Shown one piece after another: positions 35,905-46,100 of a stretch of 64,000 nucleotides of DNA; the first letter of the stretch is position 1, and the number at the start of each line of letters is the position of its first letter. The notes beneath the pieces were generated by a model. It was given only the letters and a program-made list of their open reading frames with translations, ran no database searches and was not told the origin of the DNA. A program made the translations under genes and the position numbers. Source of the DNA: Sclerodactyla briareus (taxonomy: Eukaryota > Echinodermata > Holothuroidea > Dendrochirotida > Sclerodactylidae); contig JAODTK010000389.1 of the NCBI GenBank assembly GCA_026419785.1, positions 310,001 to 374,000 on the forward strand. The letters are read 5' to 3'.

Positions 35905-36890
35905 TGTAGTGAATTCACCTTTAGCCCTACTTAGCTGGCACCCTCTCACACAGGACAGCATTCTCCTGCCCTGCGCACAGTGAGCTGCGTGCCTCCTAGT
36001 ATAACCAAACAAGTCCTTAGCATTGACCCACACTGAACGGAGCTGTATTCTAATTGACCCCACAATGTACTGATCCGTATGCTAGTAATTTCCCCACATG
36101 GTACTGCTGTGGCAATCCGATTAGACCCCACAGCGCAGACAGCAATACCACAGCACAGCATCAATCCCCATAGAGCAGTAGTATATACCCCACAACGCAG
36201 GCTATTGGGACACACAGGGCTGCATTGAATTTGTGCAGGCCTTGGATTGCATAAAAGGAGGGAGGAGATTTTGGGTCTCATCCAGTCAGTTCGGCTCTGC
36301 TTGGCCAAAACAGATAAGACCTGGAAAGGCTCTGGCCCAACGCCCCCCTAGTCTGGGCTGTGATCGAACGCTGGGAGAAAACACCGGGAGAGGGACTGGG
36401 CATAGAGAGGACGGGCTGGGGGGAGAATCTGTGTACTTCCGTGTACTTACTGAACTGTATTGACCGTTATTAGGTAGAGAAAAGAAATATACAAGTAGTC
36501 CATTACATGTTACTCAACCTCAAACCACCGTCTCGGTACTGATTTGGGAAGGCTTACTCAGCCATCCAGATCTGGCGTCCAAACTATAATAACTGCTCAG
36601 CAGCCGCCAGCCTACCCATCAAGGGCGGGGGCTGACAACGCCACGACGACGGCCTGTCCATCCTAGCCGACCCTACCGATAAACGAGCGATAGACCCCCC
36701 AACGCCGATCGAGCCCCACACAACGGCGCCTGCCTAGGAACTCCGCCAGTGACTAGCAAACCTGTCCCTGGGCCACAGCACCTGTACTGCCCCCAACCCC
36801 CTCACCAACCCAGACGAGCACTCCGTGTTCGTTAACGGACACACCGCCTGGAAAATTGTGCCTTCGAAGGGCGCCGCGGGGCTCGTTCCA
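35905..36890 (+). repeat. Right LTR
   Basis: Begins TGTAGTGAATTCACC and ends in CA at 36890, directly followed by family R sequence. It matches the left LTR along its length, with differences that are mostly one- or two-base indels. A TATA-like CATAAAAG is at 36250-36257; the left LTR has a changed base at the same place (GCATACAG). Confidence 0.88.
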
Positions 36891-36988
36891 GTAACAAAGC
36901 TCCTAGGTACCTGTCCTATGATCCTCCCACACCTACTATGGATAAGTCATACAAGTTCTCTGTCTGGGGTGGGGTCCACAACCTGACG
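36891..36988 (+). repeat. Dispersed repeat family R, copy 5, middle part
   Basis: Resumes with GTAACAAAGCTCCTAGG, then 'cctactatgg' and 'ctctgtctggggtggggtcc', then 'acaacctgacg', in the family order. It then stops at the hairpin element at 36989. Confidence 0.75.
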
Positions 36989-37364
36989 ATTTATGCGCTG
37001 ACTTGCCACTTCCCTTTTACCGACTACCTGTGCATTCCAATTTATGCCAGCCGAAACTTCCACAAGCTACTACCTCAAAGGCTTTTGGTACCACATTTTC
37101 AATCTGAAAAACGTTGTACACTAACCGCGAATTATGGTTGATTTGATTTTCGTCATGATCGGTCGTCGTTCGTTCTCGATGTACAACGTTTTCAGATTGA
37201 AAATGAGGTTACCAAAAAGCTTGTGAGGACAAAAAGTAAGTCTGAATTTCTGGTCTCTAGAATGGTATTGGCCGAAAAATTCTTATAATCTAGTAGCTTG
37301 TGAAGTTGCGGCTGGCATTTTGGAATGCACAGGTTTATTGGTAAAGGTAAGCGCATCGCTTATA
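36989..37364. mobile_element. ~375 bp imperfect palindrome (foldback/MITE-like) inside family R
   Basis: Inverted blocks pair in order from outside to inside: ATTTATGCGC / GCGCATCGC, 'ccttttaccga' / 'ggtaaagg', ACCTGTGCATTCCA / TGGAATGCACAGGT, GCCAGCCGAAACTTC / GAAGTTGCGGCTGGC, CACAAGCTACTA / TAGTAGCTTGTG, and CATTTTCAATCTGAAAAACG / CGTTTTCAGATTGAAAATG, closing on a loop of about 60 bases. The right arm holds about 60 extra bases near 37230-37290. No coding frame. It sits between two parts of family R. Confidence 0.8.
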
Positions 37365-37620
37365 TAAATTTCAACGCCCACCAATTTAAGAACAGAGATC
37401 GATGTTGAAAGTGACCAGGCTTCGCCTAGGTCCCTGTGTTTATTGTTTCTCACCATCTATGAATCAGAAAGTCTATACCAGTCTCGGTCTTGGGATGGCG
37501 GCCAAAAACCGGCACCGGGGGGGGGCGGACACCCTGTATGAGGTCAAAGTCCGCATGAAAGATATTTCCTTTTCGGCGCCACACTGATTCCAGGAACAGC
37601 GGTCGATGTTGAAAAGCACA
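37365..37620 (+). repeat. Dispersed repeat family R, copy 5 end plus a further tandem copy
   Basis: Resumes with 'tcaacgcccaccaattt' and 'aagaacagagatcgatgttg', then runs into another unit with 'accagtctcggtcttggg', 'ggcggccaaaaaccgg', 'acaccctgtatgaggtcaaagtccg' and 'gatatttccttttcggcgcc'. It ends with 'ggaacagcggtcgatgttgaaaagcac'. The tandem order matches 20735-21100. Confidence 0.7.
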
Positions 37621-39150
37621 TCGCTCATGAATTTACCCGCCATAACTGGGCATCCCCAAATTGGCTTTAAATTTCAATAGATTTGGAGTTGCTTGCGTTT
37701 GATTAGTATTGACATTGTGGAGTTCCATTTATATTTACTGTCCCCCTTTTTCGTTGTTTATTTTGAGGAGGTTTCGGGTAAAGTTTACTAGTGCCTGACG
37801 CAAATAGTTTTCGGGGTTGTACGGAAGGTGAGAATAAATCGCGGATTAAAACCAAGCCCGTATTTTCTTTCTTTTCTGAAGAAAGACTCAGAGAGTATTT
37901 TATCCTAGAGTATGATAGGTGGCTTAGTTTAGTTTTAGTTTTAGTTTAGTGAAAAGGATCAGGATAGACAGAATCCTCATGAGAGATCCCGAGCCACACA
38001 TCCCAAAAAGAGAAGAATAACCCCGATGCTCAAAAAACTGCCCACATTCTTGAAAATAATCCAGATGTTCTTGTGCATCAACACTCTTGGACAGAACAAT
38101 ATCTTCATGAAGGCTATTCCACTCTTTCATTAACTCTCTGGGAGAAGAATATTCCGATGTCAATCTACAAAGCGTTCGCCACGAAGCTTGATCAATGCAA
38201 CCTATTGGTGGTTACTTTAGAAACTCAACAGAACTAGTGGCAGGAAAGGCCCCTCAGAAACCATGAACAACTGAAAAATGAAACAACCATGAGCTACTGT
38301 GCAATCGTACTCTTGAAGAGATCATAAAGAGCCTCCACCAGAAAACAAACCAGAGCCTGCGAAATCAGTCAGTACCTACCAATCCTCACATGGAGTTTCG
38401 CCCTGCTGCCCAAGAATATGTATTTTCCCTTTCCTGCCTTCCTAATCCACTCCCATTCCATCCTCCACACCCCCCTCCCTCCCTCCCTCACCCCCCCCCC
38501 CTCCCTCCCCTCTCATCACTCTGAGTTACACCTGTGATGCTCACTGAGACTCATTAACTCCCTTCTTCACAAAATAGGGGAATTTATTGCGCAAATGGAG
38601 ACTTACCTTTTCCACTAACCTGTGCAGTACACCCCCACCTACTAGCCACGGGGATCTGGCATATTCTTGTAGCTCTTTTTCGGCAACCCCGTCATTTCCG
38701 TCATGCCAGACTTTCACATAAATGTCGCAGAAACGGATCGAAAGGGGCTGACTAAGTTTTTGACTTTTTGGGGACACGTTTTTTTTTTGCGGTGCTTTAC
38801 GGTAGTATGGTGTTAGAAGGGTTTTTTTTGACGATTGTGAGATTTTTTCCGGAGCGGATGTACTCGTATAGTGCACAATAGTCCGACTTTTGGTCTGGGT
38901 TTTTTTAGAGCTCGTACGTTATTTCGCCTAATCCCACCTCGCCTAACAGTTCGATCATAGGAGTCCATATACTGGGTTTATCTGGTTACGAGACTTATTG
39001 ACCCCGACCAACGGAGGCTTAGGGATCCTTTTTCCCCAGCGGACCTGCCGGGCACGAGGCAGGGTGACGGCCATGGAGGATTAAGGTAGCCTTACTACAG
39101 GCAGGGAAAGCTTTTTTTGAGACGGCCGACGAGGATTTCGGAACGGATCC
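37621..39150. other. Mostly noncoding; TTTTAG microsatellite and CT-rich run
   Basis: A TTTAGT/TTTTAG microsatellite lies at 37921-37950. The minus-strand frame 37924-38163 reads into it, which suggests a decayed coding end beside a simple tail, but I do not recognise the protein (begins MTSEYSSPRELMKEWN). A CCCT-rich run is at 38462-38512. The 111-codon minus frame at 38541-38876 has no recognised domain. Confidence 0.45.
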
Positions 39151-39152
39151 CT

Positions 39153-39245
39153 CATTCCATGGAGGATAACCCAGCGAAGCCCCTCATTTTCCAACGGGGG
39201 ATTAACTCAGTGGAATCCTTCTTTCCAACGGGGGATTAACACAAC
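39153..39245 (+). repeat. Short tandem repeat with AACGGGGGATTAAC
   Basis: Three units of roughly 35 bases: 'ccatggaggataacccagcg', 'tttccaacgggggattaact' and 'tttccaacgggggattaaca'. The last two differ by little. It marks the start of the GC-rich block. Confidence 0.6.
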
Positions 39246-39251
39246 GGTTAG

Positions 39252-39479
39252 GTGGATTTGGATAAGAGGCCGAGCGCCGTTGTGGACATGCCGGAAGCTC
39301 GGCCCTTCACCGCCTTGGATTGCCAGGCTTTGCCCTCGCTGCCGGTCTTAAACCGACCCGGGATATGTGAGATTTGCCAGCTGGACCGACAACCAATTGG
39401 GACGAGATTTCATCAATGGTTTGATAGGAAGCTGAAGGATAAAGCATGCCAGGGGAAGCCAGCCAACAGGATTAGGTAA
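39252..39479 (+). CDS. Unassigned 75-codon frame ending at a possible splice donor
   Basis: The frame begins MDLDKRPSAVVDMPEARPF and ends near a consensus-like donor GTAAGC at 39476-39481. It has a CXXC pair (CEIC) and a basic C-terminal part (FDRKLKDKACQGK). It lies just after a short tandem repeat and before minisatellites, so it is more likely part of a transposable element than a host exon. No family was recognised. Confidence 0.2.
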   Translation: MDLDKRPSAVVDMPEARPFTALDCQALPSLPVLNRPGICEICQLDRQPIGTRFHQWFDRKLKDKACQGKPANRIR

Positions 39480-39719
39480 GCAAAGACAGTGGGGGGTGGC
39501 GAATCTAAAGAAGAAAGGTTTTCCTCCTCGCACGTTTTTCTGGCGGCCATAGTGGCCTGGGACAGGTTGGTGGCAATCTCCAGCCAGACCGAAACCAGGA
39601 CCCCGTGACTGATGGAGGGGAAAGCGAAAGCCTGAGGGGGAGGCGGAACGAAAAAACCAAAACAACAAAAACAAAACCACCAAAAAAAAAAACAGAGCTT
39701 CCCCCGGGGAATGTAGCCC

Positions 39720-39990
39720 CCAATGTACGGCGCGTTACACCCGTCTCCGTCGCCGGAGCCGAGGAAAGGAGAGCCAGGGGTAAAAGAGCTCCAACGCGGC
39801 GGAGGATCGAGGGGGGATCGAAGAGATCCAGGGGATCAGGCTACCCAACTGTTACGGCGCGTACGCCCCGGTCTCCGTCGGGCGTCGGCGGAAGCAGAGG
39901 AAGGAAAGGGGAGCAGAGAGCCAGGTAGAGAGCCTCAAGCGGCGAGGAATTCAGGAGAGATCCGAAGGATCCGGGGGACCCAGCTAACCC
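39720..39990 (+). repeat. Two tandem ~130 bp units
   Basis: Unit 1 (39723-39845) and unit 2 (39851-39985) share TACGGCGCGT, 'cc(g)gtctccgtcg', 'ggaaaggagagccagg' or 'ggaaaggggagcagagagccagg', 'gcggcg(g)agga', 'gagatcc' and 'ggctacccaact' or 'cagctaaccca' in the same order. Confidence 0.7.
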
Positions 39991-40009
39991 AGAAAGAGGG
40001 AGTCAGGAG

Positions 40010-40700
40010 CCGCAGTGGAACAGAGCCGGGCAGTGGGAAAAAAGCCGGCCCGGTGGTAGTTAGAGCAGAGCCGGCCGTCGGAGCCGAGTCTACCACTGGA
40101 ACATCGCTCACCATTCGGAACAGGCCGAGCCACTGGAACAGAGCCGTCGTCGGAACGAGCCGACCAGGGAACAGAGCCGACCAGTGGAACAAGGCCCGAC
40201 GTCGGGACAAAAACCCAGGACCCTGAAACAGGGCCGACCCGGGACAAACCGGAGTCCGTACAAAGCGGCCAGCAGAACAGAACAAAAGCCGGCCAGACGG
40301 ACAGAGCCGAGCAGTGGTGCTAAGCCGACCTCCGGGACAAAAGCTGGAACGTCGGTACAGAGGCCGACAATCAAAACAAAGCCGACCAAGGTAGCAGAAC
40401 CTGGCCAACGGTGCGAACCAAACAGACGAGGTCAGAGCCGACCACGGCAAACATAGAACGACCGTAGGACCAGAGCCGATCACCGGCGCCTCTCTCCGAT
40501 CTTCGAAACAGAGCCAGCAGATGGCATAGGAAGCGGCCGATGGAACGGGCCGATCGAGAGAGCCGGCGATGGAATAGAAGCGGTGATCGAACAAAACCAG
40601 CCACTGGAGCAGAGGCCGGGCTGGTGGGTGGAACAAAGCCAACCGATTAGGAACAGGGCCGAGTTGATGGGACAAGGACCCGGTCACCGGAAAACTGAGA
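40010..40700 (+). repeat. Minisatellite, ~18 bp unit near GCCGACCAGTGGAACAGA
   Basis: About thirty degenerate units of GCCGACC(A/G)GTGGAACAGA type run through this region; clear ones are at 40120-40200 and 40285-40330. It creates long open frames on both strands (250 codons on the minus strand), which are by-products of the repeat. Confidence 0.75.
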
Positions 40701-40784
40701 GCCGGCCACTGCTAACAGCCCATCCGGGCCATTGGAAACCGGCCTTTGGAGCAGAAAAATGGCGCCGTACAAATATGGCGATAA

Positions 40785-40920
40785 CCAGTGTGCACCGGGC
40801 GGAGATAAACCAGTCGGGGATACCAGTCAGGAATAAACCAGTCCGGGGATAACCAGTCCGGGGAGAATAACCAGTCCGTGATAATCAGTCCGGAGATAAC
40901 GGGACCAATCCGGAAGACAA
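40785..40920 (+). repeat. Minisatellite, ~17 bp unit near AACCAGTCCGGGGATA
   Basis: Seven to eight units such as 'aaccagtcggggata', 'aaccagtccggggata', 'aaccagtccggggagaata', 'atcagtccggagata'. It is distinct from, but adjacent to, the 18 bp array. Confidence 0.8.
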
Positions 40921-41867
40921 AGGCTCATCGATAAATGCGTAGCATTGCAGTGAAAAAAATGTAAATCATTATAATAATTATTTTTGCATTCATTTATTGG
41001 TGTGTTGTCATGTTTATAAATTATTGGTAATCGTTCTGATTAAAATGCAAGTGATGGTGTTTCATGGTGAGGCTTGATAGCCCTCCTAGACCCTTCCTAA
41101 TCCAAATTAGGCACGATTCGCAGGGTGGGAGTAAGGTAATCACGGGGCGAACGGCATCAGATGAATTTGCCGTTACGACAGTAGGGGCGGTATATGAGTG
41201 TAGTACAGCACCTCTTTATTAAATAAAAATAATGTATAAGAGTGATTCTAGATGTGATGATGGAAACACGAACATTTGGCAGCTATGAGTAGCCTAGCTA
41301 AGGGCACGCTAATGTTATATGGGAATTCATGTTAGAGAGAGAGGGTCGAATATGAAAGCTAGTAGGGACGCAGCTTTGTCTGCGCTAGTGAATGAAACGT
41401 CCCAAGTTTCCATGGTAACCCACAAGCCCTAGCCGGGTGTGGTATTCCAAGCAGGAGGATTATAGTCCATCCCTGGATAACGTCTTAATGAGTTACTGGG
41501 AGGTGCTACGACATGTCGGGGTTTTAGCGAGCGTACAACCGGTTGGTTTTAAACGGGCAGGGTTACCTGCTAAGTCCCTGACCGAGGCTTGTTGAGATAA
41601 CGTCCCGTTCGGTTACCCAGTGGGGGTGGCCAGGAGTTGAGTGCGCGTAAACCGCTGGGTCTTTTCTGTCATTTAAACAGGTTTCACTCCAGGCAGTTTT
41701 TACAAAACAGTTACCCAGGGTTGGGGCACTCGAACGAGCAGCCAGGCCGCTCCTGGGGTGCCGAGGGGGCCACGGAGGCAGGGTACGGAGAGAGGGCAAG
41801 ACGGCATGTTGGGAAATACGCTGATTACCATGGCGGTCCGGGGGGTGCTCGAATCCGAGCATCTATT
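40921..41867. other. Noncoding stretch left of the DIRS-like element
   Basis: AT-rich to about 41330, then GC-richer. The 99-109 codon frames on either strand overlap each other around 41560-41960 and match nothing I know. It could be the left end of the element or unrelated flank. Confidence 0.45.
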
Positions 41868-41978
41868 TTCATGGTATTCAAACTTACCCACATTGGACTA
41901 TGCCACCCACCCCAATGCCACGTTGAGCGTCTGGCAATTACACAAATCCGGGTGGCCACCCCATAGCCCTTCTCCTCG
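41868..41978. repeat. Left inverted arm (candidate DIRS left terminal repeat; family H)
   Basis: Contains TATTCAAACTTACCCACATT, 'ggactatgccacccacccc', 'aatgccacgt', 'ctggcaattacacaaatcc' and 'ggtggccaccccatagcccttctcc'. Its reverse complement aligns with 51417-51522 over about 105 bases, and in direct orientation it matches 22815-22920. Confidence 0.7.
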
Positions 41979-42466
41979 TGGTGCTATGCTTCTGCTGAAC
42001 GTTGGTGTTTTGGCTCTGAGATTTTTGCCCTAAAAAGTCGTCGGTGTCCACCTCTTTTTAGGTTACTCATCATCACGATCTTACCAGATTTTGAGTGTTC
42101 TACTACCCTTTCGTCAAGTATCCTTCGGTTGCGTGAGTTTGAAGGTTTTGCATCTCTCTATTCCGTTGTGCGCTGCGGCGTTAGCCTAGATTCTCCCTTT
42201 ATGCAGTGTTTGCAGACTGCAGTAGCCTACACTTCCGGGACGGGCCTAGCGCTTCACCGCGTATTCAGGCGGTTTTGTTGGGTGTTGGCCGAGGACCCTC
42301 TTACCTTCCACATCCTCCCTGTCCCCCCCGTCCTGCCCCGTGAGTTTCCCGTTCCGAGTCCCTTTCCCCGGGGTTGGGATTTCTGTTAGGGCCACTACTC
42401 GTTGGCCCAGCAGCGAGAGTGTCGGCGAGAGAGAGTTTACGCTGAAAAGTCCTCAGGGGCCCTCGG

Positions 42467-42615
42467 AATGTGGAATTCTCCCATGGGGGGACTCGCGGCC
42501 CAGAAATGTGGCTGCTGTTACGACGTAGTTTAGGGCGGTTGGTTGTACTGTTAGCCTCCAAAAAGGATACGTAGCAGCTAGTTTGGACCGTGGGATTCTC
42601 CCATGGAAATCCCAC
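42467..42615 (+). repeat. Paired 'ATTCTCCCATGG' motifs, one a stem-loop
   Basis: GGAATTCTCCCATGGGGGGA at about 42472 and GGGATTCTCCCATGGAAATC at about 42591 share ATTCTCCCATGG. The second is flanked by GTGGGATT / AAATCCCAC, an inverted stem. They lie between the left arm and the gag-like region. Confidence 0.55.
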
Positions 42616-42807
42616 ACGGCCATGTGTTGGTTGTCAAGCATTGCCAAGCCTGAGAGACAGTTAGTCGCGGTTTGTGGCTCGGTAGGCCGTAGTTTTGATT
42701 TACTGCGGTTGTTCAGGTGGATCGGAGCCTTGGATACCGTATGGCCACGGTTGGTCGGTTAGCTTTTGTATGTAGTTAAGTTATGCCGGGTGTCAGGCAG
42801 TTGAGCC

Positions 42808-44450
42808 TTGGGATTACCGGCTCAGCGTCCAGTGGGTGATCTCCGTGTTTCGGTAGCTGTGCTAATTTTCCTAGCGGGGGTCCACAGCAGGACAAGGGTG
42901 TTCAAGTGCAGCGGGTCATCCGTTCAAAAGCTGGGACGCCATCAGGAGGTCGAGATGTCGGTCATGTGGACCCACAACCGATGTGCTGCGGCGGGGGGGG
43001 GGGGAAAAAATAAGGGAAGGGTGGGCGAGTCCCGGTTCACCCGCGATTGCCGAGGGCTGCAGGAGAAGGAGCGGAGAGCGCTTGACCAAGGCTTGTCGGA
43101 GGGAAGTACGGGGAAGAGGGAAGAAGACGAAAAAAGAGCGGCAGTGCCTCTGTCAAGGCGCCGCGGAGCGGCGCCCGGGATGGACAAGTCATGGTCCCGG
43201 TGCGGATCAGTCACGCTCTCAGGTCCCCAGGGGGAACCTCCCGTGTCGCATCGTCTGCGCTGGCCCCTCTGCGGAGAGGACAGCCAGCAGCCACGGCTCT
43301 TCTCCGTCGGTGGAACGGGCACGGTCGCCCAGCGTGGCCCGCGGCTCGGCAGACCCGCCCCCGGCTTCGCACAGACGGGAGAGCCGTCCTCGGGCTCCGG
43401 TGAGCCAGGCCCCGGCCGGGGGAATGGACACGGTTGCGGCCACCCGGGGGCGTGGCGAAGACTGGGGGATGATGCCCAAACCACCGGTCCGCAATCGGCC
43501 ACGCCATCGGCTTCGTGGCCAGCGTAGCCAATCGAGGAGCAGGTTCCGGGAGCCGGGAGAGGGTTGCCTCCGCCGGGCGGGTCCCGTGGTCGGACCGGCT
43601 CCGAACGTGCGCAGCACCGTGGTCAGGTGCCCAACCCCGTGTTCGCGGCCAGGACGTCGGCCGGCCAGGGGAGGGATGGCCAGGTCGCGGGTCCGCCGCA
43701 AGAGAGCTGTCGGATGAGGGTAGGGGCGGGAGTTACAACCCTCCTCCCAGGCCGACTACACGAGCTGAGCAAGCTAACCAGGGCCTCGCGGCACCGCCGC
43801 AGCCTCGGATGTCGGTCTCTCCGGACACGTCTGGGTTATTATGGGGACCGCTGGTGGGGGCAGGCGTCGGGCGGCCGCCCCACCGCAGTAGTAGGAGTAG
43901 GAGGATTGGTAAGCGTGCGTAGCGTAGGTCCTCCGATTCGAGCGTTGTACTCTCTCCTCGGAAGCAAGAGCAGTCGCCGGGACTCAGTACAGGATGGGCA
44001 AGACATAATTCATGGAACAGTTCGGGCGTTTCTTGGGCAGTCGCACAGCAGCAGCCAGCCGCAACAGTCCCAGCCGCAGGCCACACAGCCAGCAGCCCAC
44101 ACTTCCAGCCGCAGCAGTCCCTGGGCGCAGCCGGCCCAGTCAACAGGCAGCCGGCTTTCCAGCGACTTCGATTGCGGGCCCCTCCGGGGTACAGCCTCAG
44201 CCTTCTTGGTCTCGGGCTTGACCTCCGCCACAGCGGGGGGCGCAGCGTAAGGAGGACGCACTCTTGAGGGCGAACGGAGATCCCTCACGACGGCTTTCGA
44301 GCTGGGGCCGTTGGAGCGTGAATTCCGTCGGTCTTGGAGTTCGACCCTTCCCCTCAGCAGCAGCAGCCTGACAGCAGCGGACAGAGCACAGCAGCCAGCG
44401 AGCGCCCCTAGTCCCACTGTCACTCAGTGCGGCCCCCGCGGTACAGCCTC
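42808..44450 (+). CDS. GC-rich gag-like region of the DIRS element
   Basis: Overlapping open frames of 228-244 codons at 42808-43527, 42983-43717 and 43564-44250. They are rich in Arg, Gly, Pro and Ser; a Gln/Pro/Ser-rich stretch is at 44040-44140. Position before the RT and basic, disordered composition fit a Gag-like structural protein, but I see no diagnostic motif. Long frames are expected by chance at this GC content, and a segment 'KEKERRALDQGL' at about 43063-43095 is the most protein-like piece. Confidence 0.35.
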
Positions 44451-44479
44451 TGTGCATGACGTCGACGCGGGGAGGCTTC

Positions 44480-45295
44480 GACCGGTTTGAGCGTGCGGGT
44501 GGGGGTGCGGCGCTGGAATATGGAAGGCGCGTCTGAACGAGCGAGGGTTTTCAACGTTCATGACTCTGACTTTCAAGAGTTGTTGCGGGTTCCGCCTTCC
44601 GGCGGGGCGGAAGCCAGGGAAAGGTGGTGGTCGCTGAGGGGGACACTCAAGGCCAAGGGCTCCTATAACGCACGGCGGGAGCTGCGAGTCGGACGCCGTC
44701 CTCTGGGAGGGGATGGTGTGCAGCTGAGAGAGGCCTTAGGCTGGCCTCGCGGGCCTTATGCGTGACCGAAGTTTTGGTGAATCCTTCCGGGAGGGGGTCG
44801 CCTCGGCAGGCGGTCTCCGGCAGGACACCGCGAGAGTCAGGGCCATTTTGGGACCACTCTCGCGGCTACTGTTTGAATCGTGCCAGAACTCCGTCACGAC
44901 ACCATCGTTCAGACGCGGGCTGGAGTTGGAATTGCGGGTGGGCCCTCGGAGACAATGAAAGGACACCACTTCGGAAGCTGACCTCTCCTAGGGGCAGACC
45001 TCTTCGTGGGAGGTAAACGAGACTGGGGGGAGGCAGAGAAGCTGAAGTGTCGCGGAGGCGGGGCCGGCAGGGCCTAGCCCAGCGTGCGCCACGGCAGTGG
45101 TGGCCAGCAGCGGCGTCGGCAGCGCCCAAAGACGTATTCCTCCCGGTTCTTCTCGCCAGGCGCGAACAGCAGTGGGACGAGACGAGCGCGGGGGGGCCGG
45201 GGAACCTACTCCAAGTCTCGCGGGGGTTCGTTCGCCGACCTGCGGCTCGTGGGGGGGGGGGAGGCGTTCCAAAGCAACGCAAGCAGCGCACCTAG
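44480..45295 (+). pseudogene. Gag C-terminal part, copy 1
   Basis: A frame at 44487-44765 reads VHDSDFQELLRVP and is homologous to VHDSDFQELLRIH in copy 2 (47294-47527). It lies between the gag-like region and the RT, as in DIRS elements. Frame breaks follow after 44765. Confidence 0.55.
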
Positions 45296-45379
45296 GGATT
45301 GCCCACCCCACCGGCAGGCCCCTACCGGTGGGGGGGGGAGACAACGCATTTTCAACAGCGTGGGAGGCGATCGACCCGG

Positions 45380-46100
45380 GGCCCGGGGTTATGGACGTGG
45401 TGCGCGAAGGCTACCGAATCGAGTTCACCTCGGGATCCCGTCGCCCGATCCCTGCCAAACCGAGACCCCGGCCCCGGGACCTGACCACGCGCGACCTTGA
45501 GGAAGAGGTGCCCGCTCTAATCGAGAGGACGCCATCGAACGACTTTGCCTGGGGCCATCAGGAGCCGTTGTTCCGATCCCGTTCTTCGGCCCCGAAGAAG
45601 CAGAACCGATGGCGCCCAAATCCTAACAACATACGGCACTTTTTGCAACAAGCGCTTCGTACGGCCGAGGACGGTTTCGGGGAAGTCCCTGGCGCGGATT
45701 AGTTCCGCTCCTTCGCTGGGAATGGTGGGGGAGATCTATCGACCTGCGCCGACGCCCCTACTTGCACAAGCCCCATCCAGCGCGAAAAAACACCGGCCGC
45801 TTCCGAGATTTCGCTCCTCGGGGCGGCCAAGACTACCGTTCCGTTGCCTCCAGTTGGAATCCGAAGGCTCCTCCGCACGGGTTCCGCGGTTACAGGCCCA
45901 ATTCTCGACTTCCTCCGGCGGGAAGGGGCGTGACACGAGGTTTGCTTACATAGACGATGTGGCTCATCGTCGCAGCGAGCGAGGAGGACGAGGTGCGCGC
46001 GCCCACCCTCAGGTTACGCTCTTGCAGCGCCTTGGCTGGCTGATCAATTGGGAAAAAAAGTCGGCCCCTAGCCCAAGCCAGCGATCGTTCTTACTTGAGC
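45380..46100 (+). pseudogene. DIRS-type reverse transcriptase, copy 1
   Basis: VVREGYRIEFTS at 45398-45432 is the typical N-terminal DIRS RT block, followed by EEEVPALIER at 45500-45530 and a frame with PKKQNRWRPN at 45592-45622. The catalytic YIDD is present as 'tacatagacgat' at 45947-45958. LGWLINWEKK at 46030-46060 is the characteristic block after the palm. The region between 45625 and 45900 lacks the usual PFGL-type block in any clean frame. Confidence 0.75.

Larger units (their letters stand above)
26087..36890 (+). mobile_element. Ty3/gypsy LTR retrotransposon with two LTRs
   Basis: Two ~0.98 kb direct repeats flank a region with Gag-like sequence, a CCHC knuckle, aspartic protease, RT, RNase H and integrase in the order protease-RT-RNaseH-integrase, which is the Ty3/gypsy (Metaviridae) order. 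A purine-rich tract precedes the right LTR. The element is about 10.8 kb, long for the group. About 3.7 kb between the integrase and the right LTR has no recognised gene. All domains are frame-shifted as read. It lies inside one copy of family R, which resumes exactly at 36891. Confidence 0.9.

Noticed and set aside
39935..40687. 250-codon open frame on the minus strand
   Set aside because: It lies wholly on the 18 bp minisatellite; the protein is a repetitive translation of the array (repeated LF, SV, GRL words) and there is an equally open frame on the other strand.
42942..43701. Long open frames on the minus strand opposite the gag-like region (186 and 160 codons)
   Set aside because: High GC content makes stop codons rare in all frames. 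The element's recognisable genes are all on the + strand.
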